From contig JANFAH010000051.1 in NCBI GenBank assembly GCA_024663395.1, forward strand, positions 430,074 through 494,073: DNA of 64,000 bases, in the 5' to 3' direction. Position numbers and translations under genes: made by a program. Below the pieces are notes generated by a model. The model ran no database searches and was not told where the DNA came from. It saw only the letters and a list, made by a program, of their open reading frames with translations. Source of the DNA: Pisolithus tinctorius. Its lineage: Eukaryota; Basidiomycota; Agaricomycetes; Boletales; Pisolithaceae. Positions within the stretch are counted from its first letter, which is position 1, and every line of letters begins with the position of its first letter. Shown one piece after another: positions 1-12,232 of this stretch.

Positions 1-288
1 AGTCAAAATATCACAGAATGAGTCAAATAGAGTCAGAAACTGAGTAAGCGCACTGATATCACATTAGGGGGTGGCGATGCAAGTCAGATCTCGGCGGAGA
101 CATCTCTAGACCCAAAGACGGCATGACAGATGGACGGTGTTTCCAGACAGGGAAGTATTAATTCCAGAATTGAAGGGCATGAGTCAGGCGTCAAAGGGGG
201 CTAGGGCGTTGGGGGTCTGTGGGGCAATGAGAGCATATGTGATCGCGTCTCCCACCCTTCCATCCTCTCAGCGAAGTTAACAAAAACT
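1..288. other. Left flank, no gene recognised
   Basis: I see no reading frame with recognisable protein character on either strand, no tRNA-like fold and no clear repeat. The stretch lies next to the minus-strand frame at 289-846 and could hold its 3' untranslated region. Confidence 0.3.
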
Positions 289-846
289 TCATGAACGGGG
301 CTCTGATGGAGGAGGAGGAGAAGGGGGAATGTCTTCTGCTGGATCTTGCAGTAAGAAGGCAAGATGCATGTCATACTCGTCATGAATGCGATCAGGGAGG
401 CTGGAGGACAGTAGATTATACTGCAGCTGTCGCAATGCGGGAAGAATGATGGACGAGACTGGAATAAAGACGGTGCAGGGAGCAGGGAGGAACGATCCAT
501 ATGCTTCGTCAACCGGGGAGACTGAAACGACCACATAAGACCTTTCTAACCGAGTGACAGACCTGAGGCGACCAAAGAACGTCCTTCTGGAAGTCATACT
601 GACAAGGAGAACACGCTGACCAAGCTGCATGGGACGAGACGGGGCTGACAATGACGGGATGAACCAGGGGGCTTCAGGACGGAAGCTGGTGGGAATGCCT
701 GGCAGATATACGTAGCCACTGTCTCTGGCAAATGAGACAAGCGAGATGACTGACGAAGAGGTGGCCATGATTGATGGACCTCGCAAAATGAGCGTCTGAC
801 GGATGGAGTGCTGTAGAAACGCGTAGGGTGCGAGGATCCTCTCCAA
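289..846 (-). CDS. Hypothetical protein, proline-rich C-terminus
   Basis: A minus-strand frame of about 185 codons that I do not recognise. The C-terminus is acidic and then proline/serine-rich (a run of four prolines close to the end). The only clean internal ATG is near residue 27, so the true protein may be about 160 residues or may be a 3' exon of a longer gene starting further right. There is no signal peptide or membrane segment I can defend. It lies just outside the outer edge of the left repeat arm, on the side not shared with the right arm, so it belongs to the sequence into which the inverted copy was placed. It may be spurious, because neighbouring frames on the same strand are also open. 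Confidence 0.3.
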   Translation of the reverse strand: MERILAPYAFLQHSIRQTLILRGPSIMATSSSVISLVSFARDSGYVYLPGIPTSFRPEAPWFIPSLSAPSRPMQLGQRVLLVSMTSRRTFFGRLRSVTRLERSYVVVSVSPVDEAYGSFLPAPCTVFIPVSSIILPALRQLQYNLLSSSLPDRIHDEYDMHLAFLLQDPAEDIPPSPPPPSEPRS

Positions 847-1171
847 ATTTGGAAGGAAGAATCGTGGGGCTGAGCACTTTAAGCGAGCATGGGAACGGAG
901 TCGATATCTTTGGAAATGGTGGAGATATGACGAAAACCGGAATGCCGTACATGGGCGCTAAAAACCTTTAATGCGCGCTTAACTCGCTTCCTCTTTTCTC
1001 TTTAGCACTGACGACTCGATCTTGTGCGAAGGATGACTGTTCACGTCCAACAGTCTTTCTATGCATGAGGCCTTTAGTCTTCATCTGCATGCACGGGCAT
1101 TGCACGCAACTCGTCAACGAGTTAGGCAGAGTCAGCTATAACCATGTCCACAACACCTTTGGTGTGTGACA

Positions 1172-1803
1172 ACGCACGATGTGGCAAAGGCAAGACGACG
1201 TGCACGGCCACACATTCATCAACACCGCTCTCAGGGCTCTTTGAGTCCAGCCCAAGTAGAGGGGTAGGAGGCCTGGGTCGCTTGGCAGCAGAAACATCTT
1301 CCTAGGAAAGAGTGATGAGATGACCCAATGGATAAAGTGATATGGACCCGTGAACAGACCTGACTAGGGAGAGCACCTGTGGCGCTTTCGGCGATTTTGA
1401 CGATTTGCCAGAAACGGGTTGGGGACAGAGATGACGAAGACGAGGCAGAAGCCATGTAAGTGATCAGACTTGGAGAGTGTGAATACGATCCCGAAGGCGA
1501 GTACCTTGAACCGGGCATAGAGGGTGGTATCAGAGCCATCGAATGCGGCCCACCAGCATTGACGTTGGGTGAATATTGAAAATGGTATATCGCTGAGAAG
1601 ATTTTGACCGGGCACGGTCGAGATGTCTGCAGGCCATGGGAAGGGTGGGGTGGAGGCGAGAGTACGGCCGGGGGGACAGTATACGTCTCTGTTGCTCTAG
1701 CGCGTACTAGGAAGTCATCAAACATGATGCCATTACTTCTTCCACCTAGCGCAATCCTGCGTCCTGCGCCTTGGGAACACGAATGGATGCCCAGAGGACA
1801 CAC
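1172..1803 (-). pseudogene. Gene P, left copy, 3'-truncated by the repeat edge
   Basis: Minus-strand copy of the unknown gene P at 48566-49680. The best coding frame starts in the serine/proline-rich part and runs through SPTRFWQIVKIAESATGALP. A GT..AG intron of about 60 bp then leads to an exon with the basic-proline motif AAKRPRPPTPLLGLDS, which could be a nuclear-localisation segment. Homology to the right copy stops at 1172 just after VVLPLPHRA. Beyond that the frame runs into unrelated sequence and soon stops, while the right copy continues for several more exons. This copy is therefore a truncated fragment. No known domain was recognised. Confidence 0.6.
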
Positions 1804-1971
1804 AGATCACCTCGGCATGTTCCGAGTCTGGATGTCTAACTCGTCACAATTCAATACAGCAATACAACACATGTTTTCTCTGAATCTGCCTAGAACTAAG
1901 GTCGTATAGAAAAAAATCTCGTTCGTTACAATTACAGCAGGAGTGGGAAGTAAGGGCTCAATAGCTCAGCA

Positions 1972-2985
1972 CTAAAGTTTTCTTTTTGCCCTGCCTTGGT
2001 CGGTAATTATCGTTTTCCTGGTCACCCACGATGGGTCTCCATTGTCCAATAACTTTAGATGATATCCGGGCAACACTGGATGACAAGCGTTGATCTGAGC
2101 GTCAGCCCATTTATCACCTAACCAGATCCAGACCTGAAACGTGCCCTTGCTTCAATCTTGGTGAACATATAAGTCCGCTGTATTTGGTGGGTATTCGTAT
2201 GCATGGGGAACCTCAGGTGGCGAGTCCAAGGGCTGGCCGCCAGCTGACTTGTAGAAAACAACCCACTCTTTCTTGCCCCTAATAGCCTTCCGCGTGCACC
2301 TCAAAGGTGAGACTTTACCAACCAAAGGAACCAAAGGAGGGGCTTCCGGCTGTGACTCTACAACCACAACGGGGGGCGAGTTTGTCACCGGTCCAGGCGT
2401 GTGGAGAGAGCTGAATGAGAAAACAGGAGCAGGCTGATCGTGGGTTGGGACGGCTGAGATTTGTGACTTCGTACCACTCAAACCTTCTGTTGCGGTGGGA
2501 AGCTTGTCCGGAGGACAAGTAACTACGATTGGTATTGCATCCTTCCCAGAAGCCTGACAAGGGCCTTGGGAGTGGACGGTCTCCACACGATCCTGAACAC
2601 CAGTGGTGGATTCGGAGTCATCACTACCGGTGAGACTGCCGAGAGAGGTGAGAGAGGACAGAGTCGAGCAAGGGGCCACCAGTCCAGATCTCGCTAGAGG
2701 GTTGACAACGCCACCGAGATGGTTGCTAGTCGAGTCGATAATTTGGGCCACAGGTGAGGTCACTGAAGGAGATGCCTGGGCGGTGGCTACAAATTTTGTG
2801 TTTACAAAGGTGCGACCCTCGGTTGGACCCGCCAGCGGGTTGGGGGTCATGTAAGGAATGGGCAGTTTGCAAGTAGACGAGGAAAGGCCTGTAGTATTAC
2901 CCTCAAACGGACATCGTATGCCTGGCATAACCTCTGAACTGTACTTCGTTCGAGATGGATGAGCAGCTGTGGCTTGATTGTGCAA
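1972..2985 (-). pseudogene. Gene Q, left copy, nonsense-mutated
   Basis: Copy of the unknown gene Q (right copy 47371-48398). The N-terminal two thirds are low-complexity, rich in serine, threonine and proline. The C-terminal part is more structured (VPLVGKVSPLRCTRKAI, then KEWVVFYKSAG). The frame reads through EYPPNTADLYVHQD and meets a TGA at 2152-2154 where the right arm has CGA (Arg), a CpG transition. Past that stop the same frame stays open for about 60 codons, including TFQVWIWLGDKWADAQ and DPSWVTRKT, to a stop at 1972-1974. The ancestral protein therefore ended there and this copy has lost its C-terminus. No function is assigned. Confidence 0.6.
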
Positions 2986-3000
2986 TCCACCACGCCTACC

Positions 3001-3549
3001 ATTTTATATGGTAAATGACGATGTAAACTTGAGTGGCTTAGTAGACATACCCATTATGAGATGGTGAAACAGAGTAATTCGTGAGCAAATGCTTTGACGA
3101 TCCAAGACGGCTTCGAGTAATAGATGGACGATAGCTAAAGGAAGGTGTGAACAACAAAGCACAAGCATCGGCCTAGTGATACGAACTTTGCGATGCTCAA
3201 GTAGGAAAGATGTGGCTTGGAACGCTGGCGGTGGATGGGAAATACCTGCCTCAAGATAGGGACTTCCTACCTGAAGTTAGCTTCAGAACAAACTAGGACA
3301 CAAGTCTCACATCTCGCTCAAGGGAAACACCAGAACGATGGGGGGTCTTGGCAAAGAACGTGCGAGGAGAAGGTGGCTCTAACATCGCTTTTACCAGAAA
3401 GCGTTGAGAGGGTGTAAGAAACGACTGATGGTAGCGGAGAGTGGCAATGGGATGAGAGAGAGCCTGAAAGGCGTTGGAAAAAGTAAGTTTGAGTTCCCAC
3501 GCCTTGTGGGTTATTGGAACAAAACCCCACCCCCGTCGTCCTTGTCATT
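3001..3549. other. Left arm interval without a recognised gene
   Basis: Between genes Q and the TPR fragment. No supported gene. It contains the 48-bp element at 3476-3523 that is shared with 19854-19901 near the Tnp2 gene (separate entry). Confidence 0.4.
3476..3523 (+). repeat. 48-bp dispersed element, left-arm copy
   Basis: Matches 19854-19901 at 41 of 48 positions, with six of the seven differences being transitions. The best conserved part is ttattggaacaaa, preceded by a pyrimidine-rich ccacgccttgtg. The right arm carries the same element inverted at about 46853-46900. The copy at 19854 lies about 160 bp upstream of the Tnp2 transposase start, so it could be a terminal or subterminal piece of a DNA transposon. 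Confidence 0.6.
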
Positions 3550-4318
3550 TCAGTGGTTCTGAACACATCCTGTAACAGAAACATCTTCATGAGGTAATCG
3601 GAGCTCCGAGTGTGACGTTGAAAGACACATGGCATCGTCTAAGTCAGTTGTCATGGCCTGGTTGAAAAGGGAAGAGGCGATATCAGCCCTGCTCGTTGGA
3701 TGGATGGACCACCGACGTAGCCTGATCAAGAAAACATGCCCTGCGCAACTGAGGCATGCGTGCCTGTTACTGAAACTTCGTCCAAAGGCCATGAGCAAGG
3801 TGGAGAGATATGCCACGATCGGGATGTCCTGTTGGACAGAGCTCTAGCACTGTGCGTCCAAGCGGGATGGCTTCTTCTTCCAAGCCATCGACTACCCGAA
3901 GCTTAGCATGTCTATTGAACAGACAGAGAGCAAGTTCACGGAGGGATGAAGACCAATCAGGACCAATCATTGAGAACCGATCAGAATGTCCAGGGGGATG
4001 TCGTTCTGAAGCTTGACGGAGCAAGTCACTCACCTCCCCCCCCAAGTCGCAGATCGCAGCCTTTTTCGCAAACCTCCTCCTGAGGTCGCAAGCAAGGTTG
4101 TGAAGAGGTATGCCATGGTCAGGATGGCCTGGCAGACAGAGCTCTAGTCCTGCGCGTCTGAGTATAATACCCCTTGATTTTCATATCTATTCGAGAGACA
4201 GAGAACAAGTTCACGGAGCGACGAAGACCAACGTTGATGCCCAGGGGGACGTAGTTCCAACGCTGCACGGAACAGCTCAATTGTTCCCCCCAACTCGCAT
4301 ATGGTAGCCTGTTTCACG
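3550..4318 (-). pseudogene. TPR-repeat protein fragment, left copy
   Basis: Several tetratricopeptide-type units of the Agaricomycete class that carries a PPGHxDR turn can be read in two or three frames: GTIELFRAALELRPPGH, then LPGHPDHGIPLHNLACDLRR, then ERHPPGHSDR followed by SSLRELALCLFNRHAK, then ELCPTGHPDRGISLHLAHGL. Such repeats usually form long arrays, often before a C-terminal CHAT peptidase domain, and act as protein-binding scaffolds. No CHAT domain is visible. The units are separated by frameshifts and the last one decays into unrelated sequence, so this is a relic of a longer gene. It differs from the right copy by small indels, including a 3-bp one in a run of glutamate codons. 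Confidence 0.75.
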
Positions 4319-4876
4319 AAACTCTTCGAGCGGTCGCAAGCGAAATTGTGGAGAGATGAGGGAAACGTTGCCTGTTGAAGCCACCAGGATAATATACACA
4401 GCGGAAATGGTTCTGTGATCAAACCAGGTTCGGTGGTCAGTTGCAATAAGATAGGAATAGTTGAACCATACATTATCCTTGGAAACGACAAAATAACGGG
4501 GTGAGCGATCTTGAGTGATCAGAACATGCATTCATCGTTGGCATCAGATGTTGCGTAGTCATGCCTGCCAGATATGATAGCACGAGAAGGAAAACTAAGC
4601 AACGAACAACAATCTACTAATGCTAAGGCTTGACACGAGTACATTGAGAGGTGACGTGTACCAGGGGCCAAGCATGCACACGCCTGCAAGTAGTAACAGC
4701 TATCCACAAGTACACCACAGAACGCGTTCCTTCTAATAGGATAATGATCCAAGCCTAAGAACTGCGTACCTCGCTACTTGCAAGCTTCCTCCCTTTCACG
4801 CCCTTGAATTTCTCTGCTACCCTAGAAATGTGTGATATGTTCCGCATGGAGTACAAGCGAGGGGATGAACTGTAAC
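4319..4876. other. Left arm interval without a recognised gene
   Basis: No supported coding sequence. It may hold further 3' exons of gene F or the decayed 5' side of the TPR gene. Equivalent to 45610-46079 in the right arm. Confidence 0.3.
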
Positions 4877-6172
4877 TTACCTCAAAACAGCCTCCGTGTG
4901 TGATAAATCCACCTCTGGAAGTATGTTGAGCCTGACTTTATCATCGTCATCCAGATTGAGGAGCCAGGTACTATCATAGAAGTTGCTCGGTAAGCCTGGG
5001 ACTGCCGCACCTGCTGATTCCACCCAGCATGAAGGGACCCGCGTATGTGGGAAAGCACCACGTTTGGCTTGGCCATTCGCATTGAACCGGGTGGAAAGAT
5101 GAATAAGATCAAACACTCGTAACCAATCGGTAGCCATCTGAGAGTGCCAGTTCAGTCGCGTAATGGCATATCGCTTCAAACCAGGCAGGTGGTCGGACTC
5201 GTCGCCACTCATTGCATCATGGGGCAGGGTTTTCCAAAGGGGCTTAAAGTGCGCAAGGTCCAGATGTGCCGAGCAAGCATTTGCCCGACGATGTCACAGC
5301 TATGAAAGGCAGCCAGAATTCAGCAGAGTCCTACGCCATGTCAGAAGAAATCTTACCGAGTGGCGTCTCTGATCTCTTGCATTCTCCTTTTCTTCGTCAC
5401 GCTTAATTTGCAGCTGCTCGTCATCAGGGTCACTATCGGCTTGCAAATCCGTGTACTGCGCACGTAGGGTGCACAGGTGAGTCCGGAAGACTTTCTTAAT
5501 AGCGCTTTTGTTTGGAGAACCATACCATCCACATTCAAAGAAGTGAGATGCAAAGACTTCTGTAGCACATTTGTTCCAGTCCGAAGAAAGCGGTCCTTGG
5601 AAGTCCAAACAGAAGTCCTCAGCAGTGGGCCCTCCACGCCCTGTAGCAGCATATAGTGCAGTTTCTTGTGATGACGCGACGCTCGCCATTGGAAAAGGAC
5701 GCCACTTGTTCCCTCGACCTAGTAGGTGGACTGCATGCTGCCGCACGTTCTCCTGTAAGACATTAATCCTAGTATCAAGATACATCACCCAGGGTGCTAG
5801 ACCTACCTGTAAAACGAGCGTCACACCATCTCGGTATTTTCGTTCATAGTTGGGCACCTGCTCTTCCTCAGGGTTAAGCGTGGGGTTGGCAGGTGTGACC
5901 GTAGATAGCCCTTTCGGGGCTGGAGACGATTTTTCCATGGCTCCCTGCATCACTATAGCATCATGCAAGTCTAGCACTGCGGACGTGAGTACGATTAGAT
6001 CTGCCTTTGTCACGGACTGGTTCTGAAAATTCATGAACATATGCAGCATAGCTTCGTACAGCAGTACAGACCTGGTCGCCTCCCAAGAGCTGCTCGAGAG
6101 CCACGTCCTGCGTACAGCTACTTCAGTACATGTTATGAGGAAGGAATGTTGGGGCGAGATCATACCATACAC
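4877..6172 (-). pseudogene. Gene F, left copy (Agaricomycete family of unknown function)
   Basis: Reverse-complement copy of 44209-45609. It reads through at least three exons: one with LTSAVLDLHDAIVMQGAMEK, one with the LDFQGPLSSDWNKCATEVFA block and FFECGWYGSPNKSAIKK, and one with DAMSGDESDHLPGLKRY followed by WLRVFDLIHLSTRFN. From memory, this series of blocks is common in uncharacterised Agaricomycete proteins, many near transposons. No biochemical role is known to me. Within the compared 900 bases (5281-6180) it differs from the right copy at 12 positions, all CpG transitions, and no indel. Several conserved arginines have become cysteine or histidine here. No frame-breaking lesion is visible in this part, so it could be a gene rather than a pseudogene; the missing start makes that undecided. 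Confidence 0.6.
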
Positions 6173-8986
6173 CTATTACTTGCCTTATCTGAAGGCTGCT
6201 GTCCTGCAAATCCCTGGCTTACACCTGGGTTCTCCGATGTATGCCCGCTAAAACCGACGGGCTCATCTTCGCCATCGCAGTCTGCCACATAGCCTCTCCA
6301 ATCTTCATCGTAATCTTCGGTATCAACATCGTTATGTCTGCATTCCATGGCATGGTCATCGTGGGAACCGGGCACTTGGGACTCGTCAGCAGCTGCTGAA
6401 CCATACCCTTCATCATTATGTTCAACATCTCCATATTCCATTACACACTCGTCATGGAAATCGGCTACTTGGAATTCGTCAGTAGAAAACAGTGGCAACG
6501 GGTCAATAGACACGGTACCAGGTTGAGGAGATGGGGAAGGTCCTCCACCGCTCTCCTTTCGATTGTGGATGTCACTCCCATAAGGCCCTGATTTTATAGG
6601 GCAAGTATCCTGCCATCCCGGGGATCGCTGGCTCACATCGGGATTTCTGCTAGAATCGGCAAGCCCAGCATCGTCGTCGTGGAAACCAGGCACTCGGGAT
6701 TGGTCTGTAGCTACCATACCATAACCTTCATCGCCATCTTTGACGTTGACATTATCCATGCAATCATAATGAAAATCGGGCACTTGTAAGTTGTCAGCAA
6801 CAAGCAGCAGCAAAAAGCCAATAGACAGTACCAGGATGTGAAACCAAATTATCCGGTGGGAACTCAGGTCTATCGGCGACAAGACCTGGTAGCGAGTCTA
6901 TGGTCACAGTCGCAACAGGTGATGACAGGTGATCGCAAGCCAGCAATGATGGAGTCATCGAAGGATGCGCTATTGTCGTAGGTGCAAGGGCATCATCTTG
7001 CCAATGATCGTTGTCCAGCTCCACACCAGCAATGCCAGCGTCTGACTGAGCCGATTCGTTCGCTGCGAGCAGAAACCGAAAAATCATGCATCGATGGTGT
7101 TGGGCAGTTTTCATGCATGGTAGCAGGTGTGGGCATGCCAGACGCTTGGCTGCCATCGAAAACAGGGTAGTACTGATTTCGTGGAGTTCTAGACGTCAAA
7201 CTGGGTATACCATCCTCACCGAATCGTGGGTGACATACAGACTGTGGGGAAGTTCTCTCCGCTGGAGGTAGTTGGTCTGTAGAAGTCGGGAGCGATGAAC
7301 TGGGAAGCGACGGGCAGGGAAGCAGATGATGGCCAGGCGTTGATGAGATGGATGAGAATTGACCATTCATGTCTGGCGGTGCCTCAGAAATCAACGGAGG
7401 CACGACATTACGGTTGGAGGTAGATTCGTTCCGTTGCGCATTAGACCCGACGTCATGCGGCAGCCTTCCAGAGGGTCCATCATTTGGGTTGGGATCGAGT
7501 TCATTATGAGGACGAGGTGCCCTGCCGTCATCGGAAATGGGGTAATGCTGGTTTCGTAGAATACTAGACACTGGACCGGGTCCGCCGTCCTCGCCCGGCG
7601 AGTTGGGAGGCCCTGGGTGATGTACAGACCGTGCAATCTGCATATGCAGAATTCTCTCCTCCGGAGGTTGCAATTGATCCTGGTCCGTAAAAGTCAGGAG
7701 CAACGAACTGGGCGGCGACGGGCAGGGGAGTGGGAGAGGCCCAGGCGTCGATGAGATGGATGAGAATCGATCATTCAAGTCTTGTGGTGCCTCAGGGGAC
7801 AACATAGGGTATGACAATATCGTTGGAGGTAGATTCATTCCGTTGAGCATTAGACCCGGCGTCTTGCTGCAGGCTTCCAGAGGGCCTGTCGTTCAGATCG
7901 GGAATGTGTTCACCGTGAGGACTTGTGTTGGCTCCGTGAGTTCGTCCTTGGCCAGCTAAACGTAGTGTTGCCATTGCACCCATGAATATCTCTCGGGGCA
8001 TCGGAAATCTGAAAGTGAAGGTACGGATGGCTTGGCTCCCCTCCATGTCAACTTCCCGAAGTTGGGCCGAAGAATCCTATTATACGAATAAAAAAATACA
8101 TAAATGTATTGGCAAGGTGGCCTGTCATCTGGAACGACGTACCGTGCTCTCGGTGCAATTGGAATTATCCATTCCAGTATCCTGTGCAGTACGAATGGAA
8201 TCCTGTTCTAATCTTAACCTAGGCCCCTTCACAGTATGGGGTTTCGCTATGGGTCCATGAGAGCTCGTGCCGGAAACAGTATGGCTGGTCTTCATCTTCT
8301 TCATGGGGTGGGAACTGGTCGTATGTTTTGCCATACCATTAAGTCCAATTGGTGGGGTAGGAGACCTGGGCCTCTTGGACATAGAATGCGGCGGCGGGGT
8401 AGGAAATCTGGGCACGCTCGACAGTAGAGCCTAGACGAGAACTAGTTTCCTATAACAGAACGAATCAGCAAAGATAAGACGGCCACACCTGAAGCGGCCA
8501 AACACTACATACCTTGATATGTCCATGGTGCAGTCCGACAGGTGCACCAACGCCGCTAAGGGCATCATGTCATGAAGAGGTGAATGGCTTGGTATCTGCC
8601 CCATCCACAGAGATTGGATCGTCTCCTAGAGTTACGCCGGGCACCTCTGAAGTAGGTGGCTCAGTATCCGCCTCGTCCATGGGACTTGGATTATCCGCTG
8701 GAGTTGTGCCAGGCACTTCCGAAGTAGGTGGCTCAGTATTCACCTCGTCCACGGGACTTGGATCATCTGCTGAGGTTGCGTCGGGCACCTCAGAAGTAAG
8801 TGGCTCGGTATCTGCCCTGTCCATAGAACTTGGATCGCCTGCTAGAATTGCATCGGGAACCTCTGACAGCTCAAGACGTCGCAAAGTTCTCTCCTTTCGG
8901 ACTTGTTGAGCAAGCTTGTACGGCTCAAATGTGCGCCTACGCCACGGAGTATAGTGTAAAATGTTATTCACGAGAGTGGACTGCAT
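6160..8986 (-). pseudogene. Gene R, left copy (low-complexity, internally repeated)
   Basis: Reverse-complement copy of 41408-44221 and described more fully there. It starts with a short basic block (YTPWRRRTFEPYKLAQQV), followed by four 24-residue acidic repeats (8579-8866), a serine/proline-rich basic stretch (KRPRSPTPP), two diverged units of about 410 bp containing GSNAQRNESTSN, and two acidic units around DEGYG. The frame changes several times relative to the right copy. Some changes are likely introns, others are single-base indels. It directly precedes gene F on the same strand and may be its 5' part. Confidence 0.5.
8579..8866 (-). repeat. Four 72-bp in-frame tandem repeats, left copy
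   Basis: Four consecutive 72-bp units, each encoding 24 residues starting SEVP and ending TEPPT or a variant (TEPLT, TKPFT), with the core DPSPMDEAD. They mirror the array at 41528-41815 with the same number of units. Confidence 0.85.
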
Positions 8987-9247
8987 GTAGAGCTGATGGG
9001 AAGTTGAAAGATGGATGCAAAATCATCGCCAATAACCCCCTACAAGATACTTTGTCAGTGGCGGAGCACAGAACAAAGAGACTATGTTGGCTTTGTGACT
9101 AACATGACAGTGACAGCGGGTCCTCCCGAAATAATTATCAGCAGACCTGGGTCCAGAAATGAGTCAATCGGAGCGCCCGGCCCGATATGAGTGGAGGATT
9201 GTCATCCTGCGCCAAAACCTCAGATGGTAGCAGCCATCGATCGTCCT

Positions 9248-12232
9248 TTAATTCGTGATTGTAACAATCGTTGTGCACTGATTAACGTTTTCAAGCGTCG
9301 TGCTGTTGGCATAGATAAGGTCAGAAATAATCTTGATTGTTGACGGGTCCAGGTCGAGCGGGAACGAGAAAAGCATCGAAGTGATCTCTTCCACTGCAAG
9401 TGGGTTCAGAGACGAGTTAGCTAGAATCGTGCCGACAACATCACTCACAATTGACGGAGCTATTTAAGCCCTTCAATGAATCACTCAGCCATTTCAAGAA
9501 TTCATGCGACGGAGTAACAGGAGAATCCTCCACATGTGGTGTTGCAGCGGGTTTAGTAGGTGCCAGTGTAGCCGCCGATGTTCCCGGTCGCGTAGCGGCA
9601 CCGTGTTGTCGAGGTACTGTAGCCAGAGGTCCTACAGCAACTGTTGAGCCAGGCGTAGTCGCCACGGGTCGCGGGGGAGCAGCCACAGGCATGGCTGGTT
9701 TACCGTTTGCCCCAATAGTTGACCATGCACCGCTGCCAGTATTCTGTGCACTAGGTGCAGTCTAGTGTAGTACTGTATCAGCAACAGAGAAACTGACAAG
9801 ACGAATTAACACCAACCTTGAAGGTAGTCTCAGCGTAAGGCCGGCGGGCAGCGGCGGACGCCACGCTCTCTCTCACTATTACCTTCTTCATCCTCTCCTC
9901 TTCCTCTTGGATCTCCTTCATCGACTTCTTTACAGTAGCGGTTGGTGCAGCGGTCATCCAAACAGGCGCACTGGGGTAACAGGTGTCAGGGGCTCCTTCG
10001 GTGCTGCGGTATTTCTTCCTCCCGCTTGGGATGTCAGCAATCCCCAGGATGCAGTAAACAGCTGGGTGTCTTCGGAATCGGAAGCAACGAGAGAAGTTGT
10101 GATGTTACTGCAGGCGCGTTCTTGCTCCTTCTCAGAAGCCTTACGTGCCTCTGTCATCTTCGCCTCTGCCTCCTGAATCTCGCGAAAACTCATTGTCGCA
10201 GTAGGTTTCACCTTCCTCTCCTCGTCCGCAGTGGACCACACAGATTCGGTGCAGGCGGGAAGATTGTAGGAACAGGAGATGGACCCTTGACAACGCTTGC
10301 TGGTGTACCCTTTGGCACAGTAACTGATGCATGAGCGTCATGTGCTGTTGACTTACGGCTAGGTTTGCTTGTCACTTGGGGATCGCTACTGGGGGGGACC
10401 GGTTGAGACGCTGGTATTGGAGCTGCGGATGCTACTGGAAGCTCATCCGCCGGTGTCTGCGGGACAGGAGGAGTAGGGACTCCTCCATCAATAGGAGAAC
10501 CAGCAACGAAAACATCCTCTGCGCCTTGCCCATCAGGGATCTCTTTCCATCTGTCATTGGTACCCCCAAAGACGCCGTCAGCCAAGGAGATGGGTCCTTT
10601 CAGTTGAGGTACGGCCTGAGGAGGCTGAATCGGTCGAGCCCAGTTAAATCCTTGCTGAGCTTGAGCCGACATCACAGCCGGTGATGAGGTAGCAGAGGTG
10701 TCAACTGTTCTCGTACGGCAGACAGGAGATGGGTCAGGCCAGGGTGATGTACCACTATTAGCTTGTACGGCAGAGGTCGGGAGGTGAGATACGTGAGGGG
10801 ATACTGAGGGCTGCGTCAACGCCTCTCCAAAGGGTGACACAGCCTGATGTTGCGCAGAGGGTGGGAATGAGGCAGATGGCTGGGAGTACTGGGACCGAGT
10901 CAGAGAATTGTACTGCGATTCACTGAGACCATTAATCATGCCATTACTAAACATTATTCCATTGGCCTCAATAACCTGTTTTGCGAATGGAGGGTGTTGG
11001 TGACTGCCGAGGCCGCCCATGTTGTTGTACGGTGCATTGTTGGACGGCTCCTGGTTGAATCCATGGACTTGGGTCACGGGAATATTGGGACCTATCATAT
11101 TCGAGGTTATGCTGCTATAGCCATCGGTGAAAGGATGTCGTTCATTCGTGCTGAAGCCCTGGTTCATTGGGCTGAGACCTGCCGACCACGGTGTTCCTTC
11201 GTTGTAACGGCCAAATGTATCAAGCGAAGTAGCCCTGCCAGGTGTCCCTGTTACTGAAACGGTACCCTGTCACCAGAGTATGCACTACCTCCGCCTCTAC
11301 TGCCAAATACTGTTGGGTCTGGCGAGCCATCACCAAATGTGGCCAGCTCCCAAGGATGAGGACGGAGAGTCTGAAGGAGAGGCCATTACTGAGGTATGAC
11401 GGATCCAAGGGCGTGCTTCGTACTGCCCGTTGTGGTACAGGTTGATGACCATCAAAGGTGCTATGTTCATGGGCGGGAGAGTAGCCGTGAGGTGACTCCG
11501 TGCGGAGAGTCAATCCCGGTGAACCAGGAACTGAGAGTGGCTGCGAAAGAAAGACTTTTCCTCCGTTAGAGCGTCGCTCAAGAGCTGCAACAGGAATCCA
11601 TTCGACGTCCAAATATGTGCGTTTCATGAGTAACTCGGGGGTAAAGTAACCTTCATCAAACTACTTCTGCATAACATCAGCGCGGAATGGACCTACAAGA
11701 TGAGGGTAAGAGCATCGAACACTTTCCAAGGGTCAGACAGACCTTGCACTTGACCCTGAGGATCCAGTTACCGGAGCGCTAGTAGCCGTTGTGATTTGCA
11801 GGCTCATATCCAAATTGTTTGGTTCTCCCAAGTTCATATCAGCAACACCCTGGACAACAGAAGTGCCAATAGATGTGGATGGCTGACTATCATCTGCAGA
11901 CACCGCCCGAGACCGATCTGGACTGGCTGACGGGAGTTGTTGGTTTGTTCCCGGTGAGGTCACCTTCATCAACGTCCAAGGGAACATAAACCTCCTCTTC
12001 TTTGGTGTTTGAATGCCTCGACTCCACATCTTTGCCCTCCGGCCGTGCTGGAGTACCGGCTGTTCCAACGAGACTCGCAGAAGGACGTCTCCTCGACCAA
12101 GAATCCCCGTTATTGAGAACGCCGTCGAAACCAGAACCAAATGTACCCATTCTATTGCGGGGAAGAAAGTGCCTCACGAGGGGAGGCCAATGAACTACCC
12201 TGCGTGTTGGACAGTGACAACTTTCGAGGCAT
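9248..12232 (-). pseudogene. GYF-domain protein pseudogene, left copy
   Basis: Reverse-complement copy of the GYF gene at 38166-41147. The recognisable region starts at PRKLSLSNTQG, runs through the GYF domain (DPQGQVQGPF, then GYFTPELLMKRTYLDVEW) and a long Ser/Pro/Gln-rich middle, then a coiled-coil-like region with MSFREIQEAEAKM and SMKEIQEEEERMKK, and ends in the conserved C-terminal block HEFLKWLSDSLKGLNSS / VEEITSMLFSFPL. It shares the right copy's disabling changes in the GYF domain (stop in place of the conserved Tyr, one-base loss before FDEGYF). It also has its own single-base insertions in the middle region (around 11395, 11247 and 11260) that split a frame which is 615 codons long on the right. 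Its last exon is intact where the right copy is frameshifted. Confidence 0.8.
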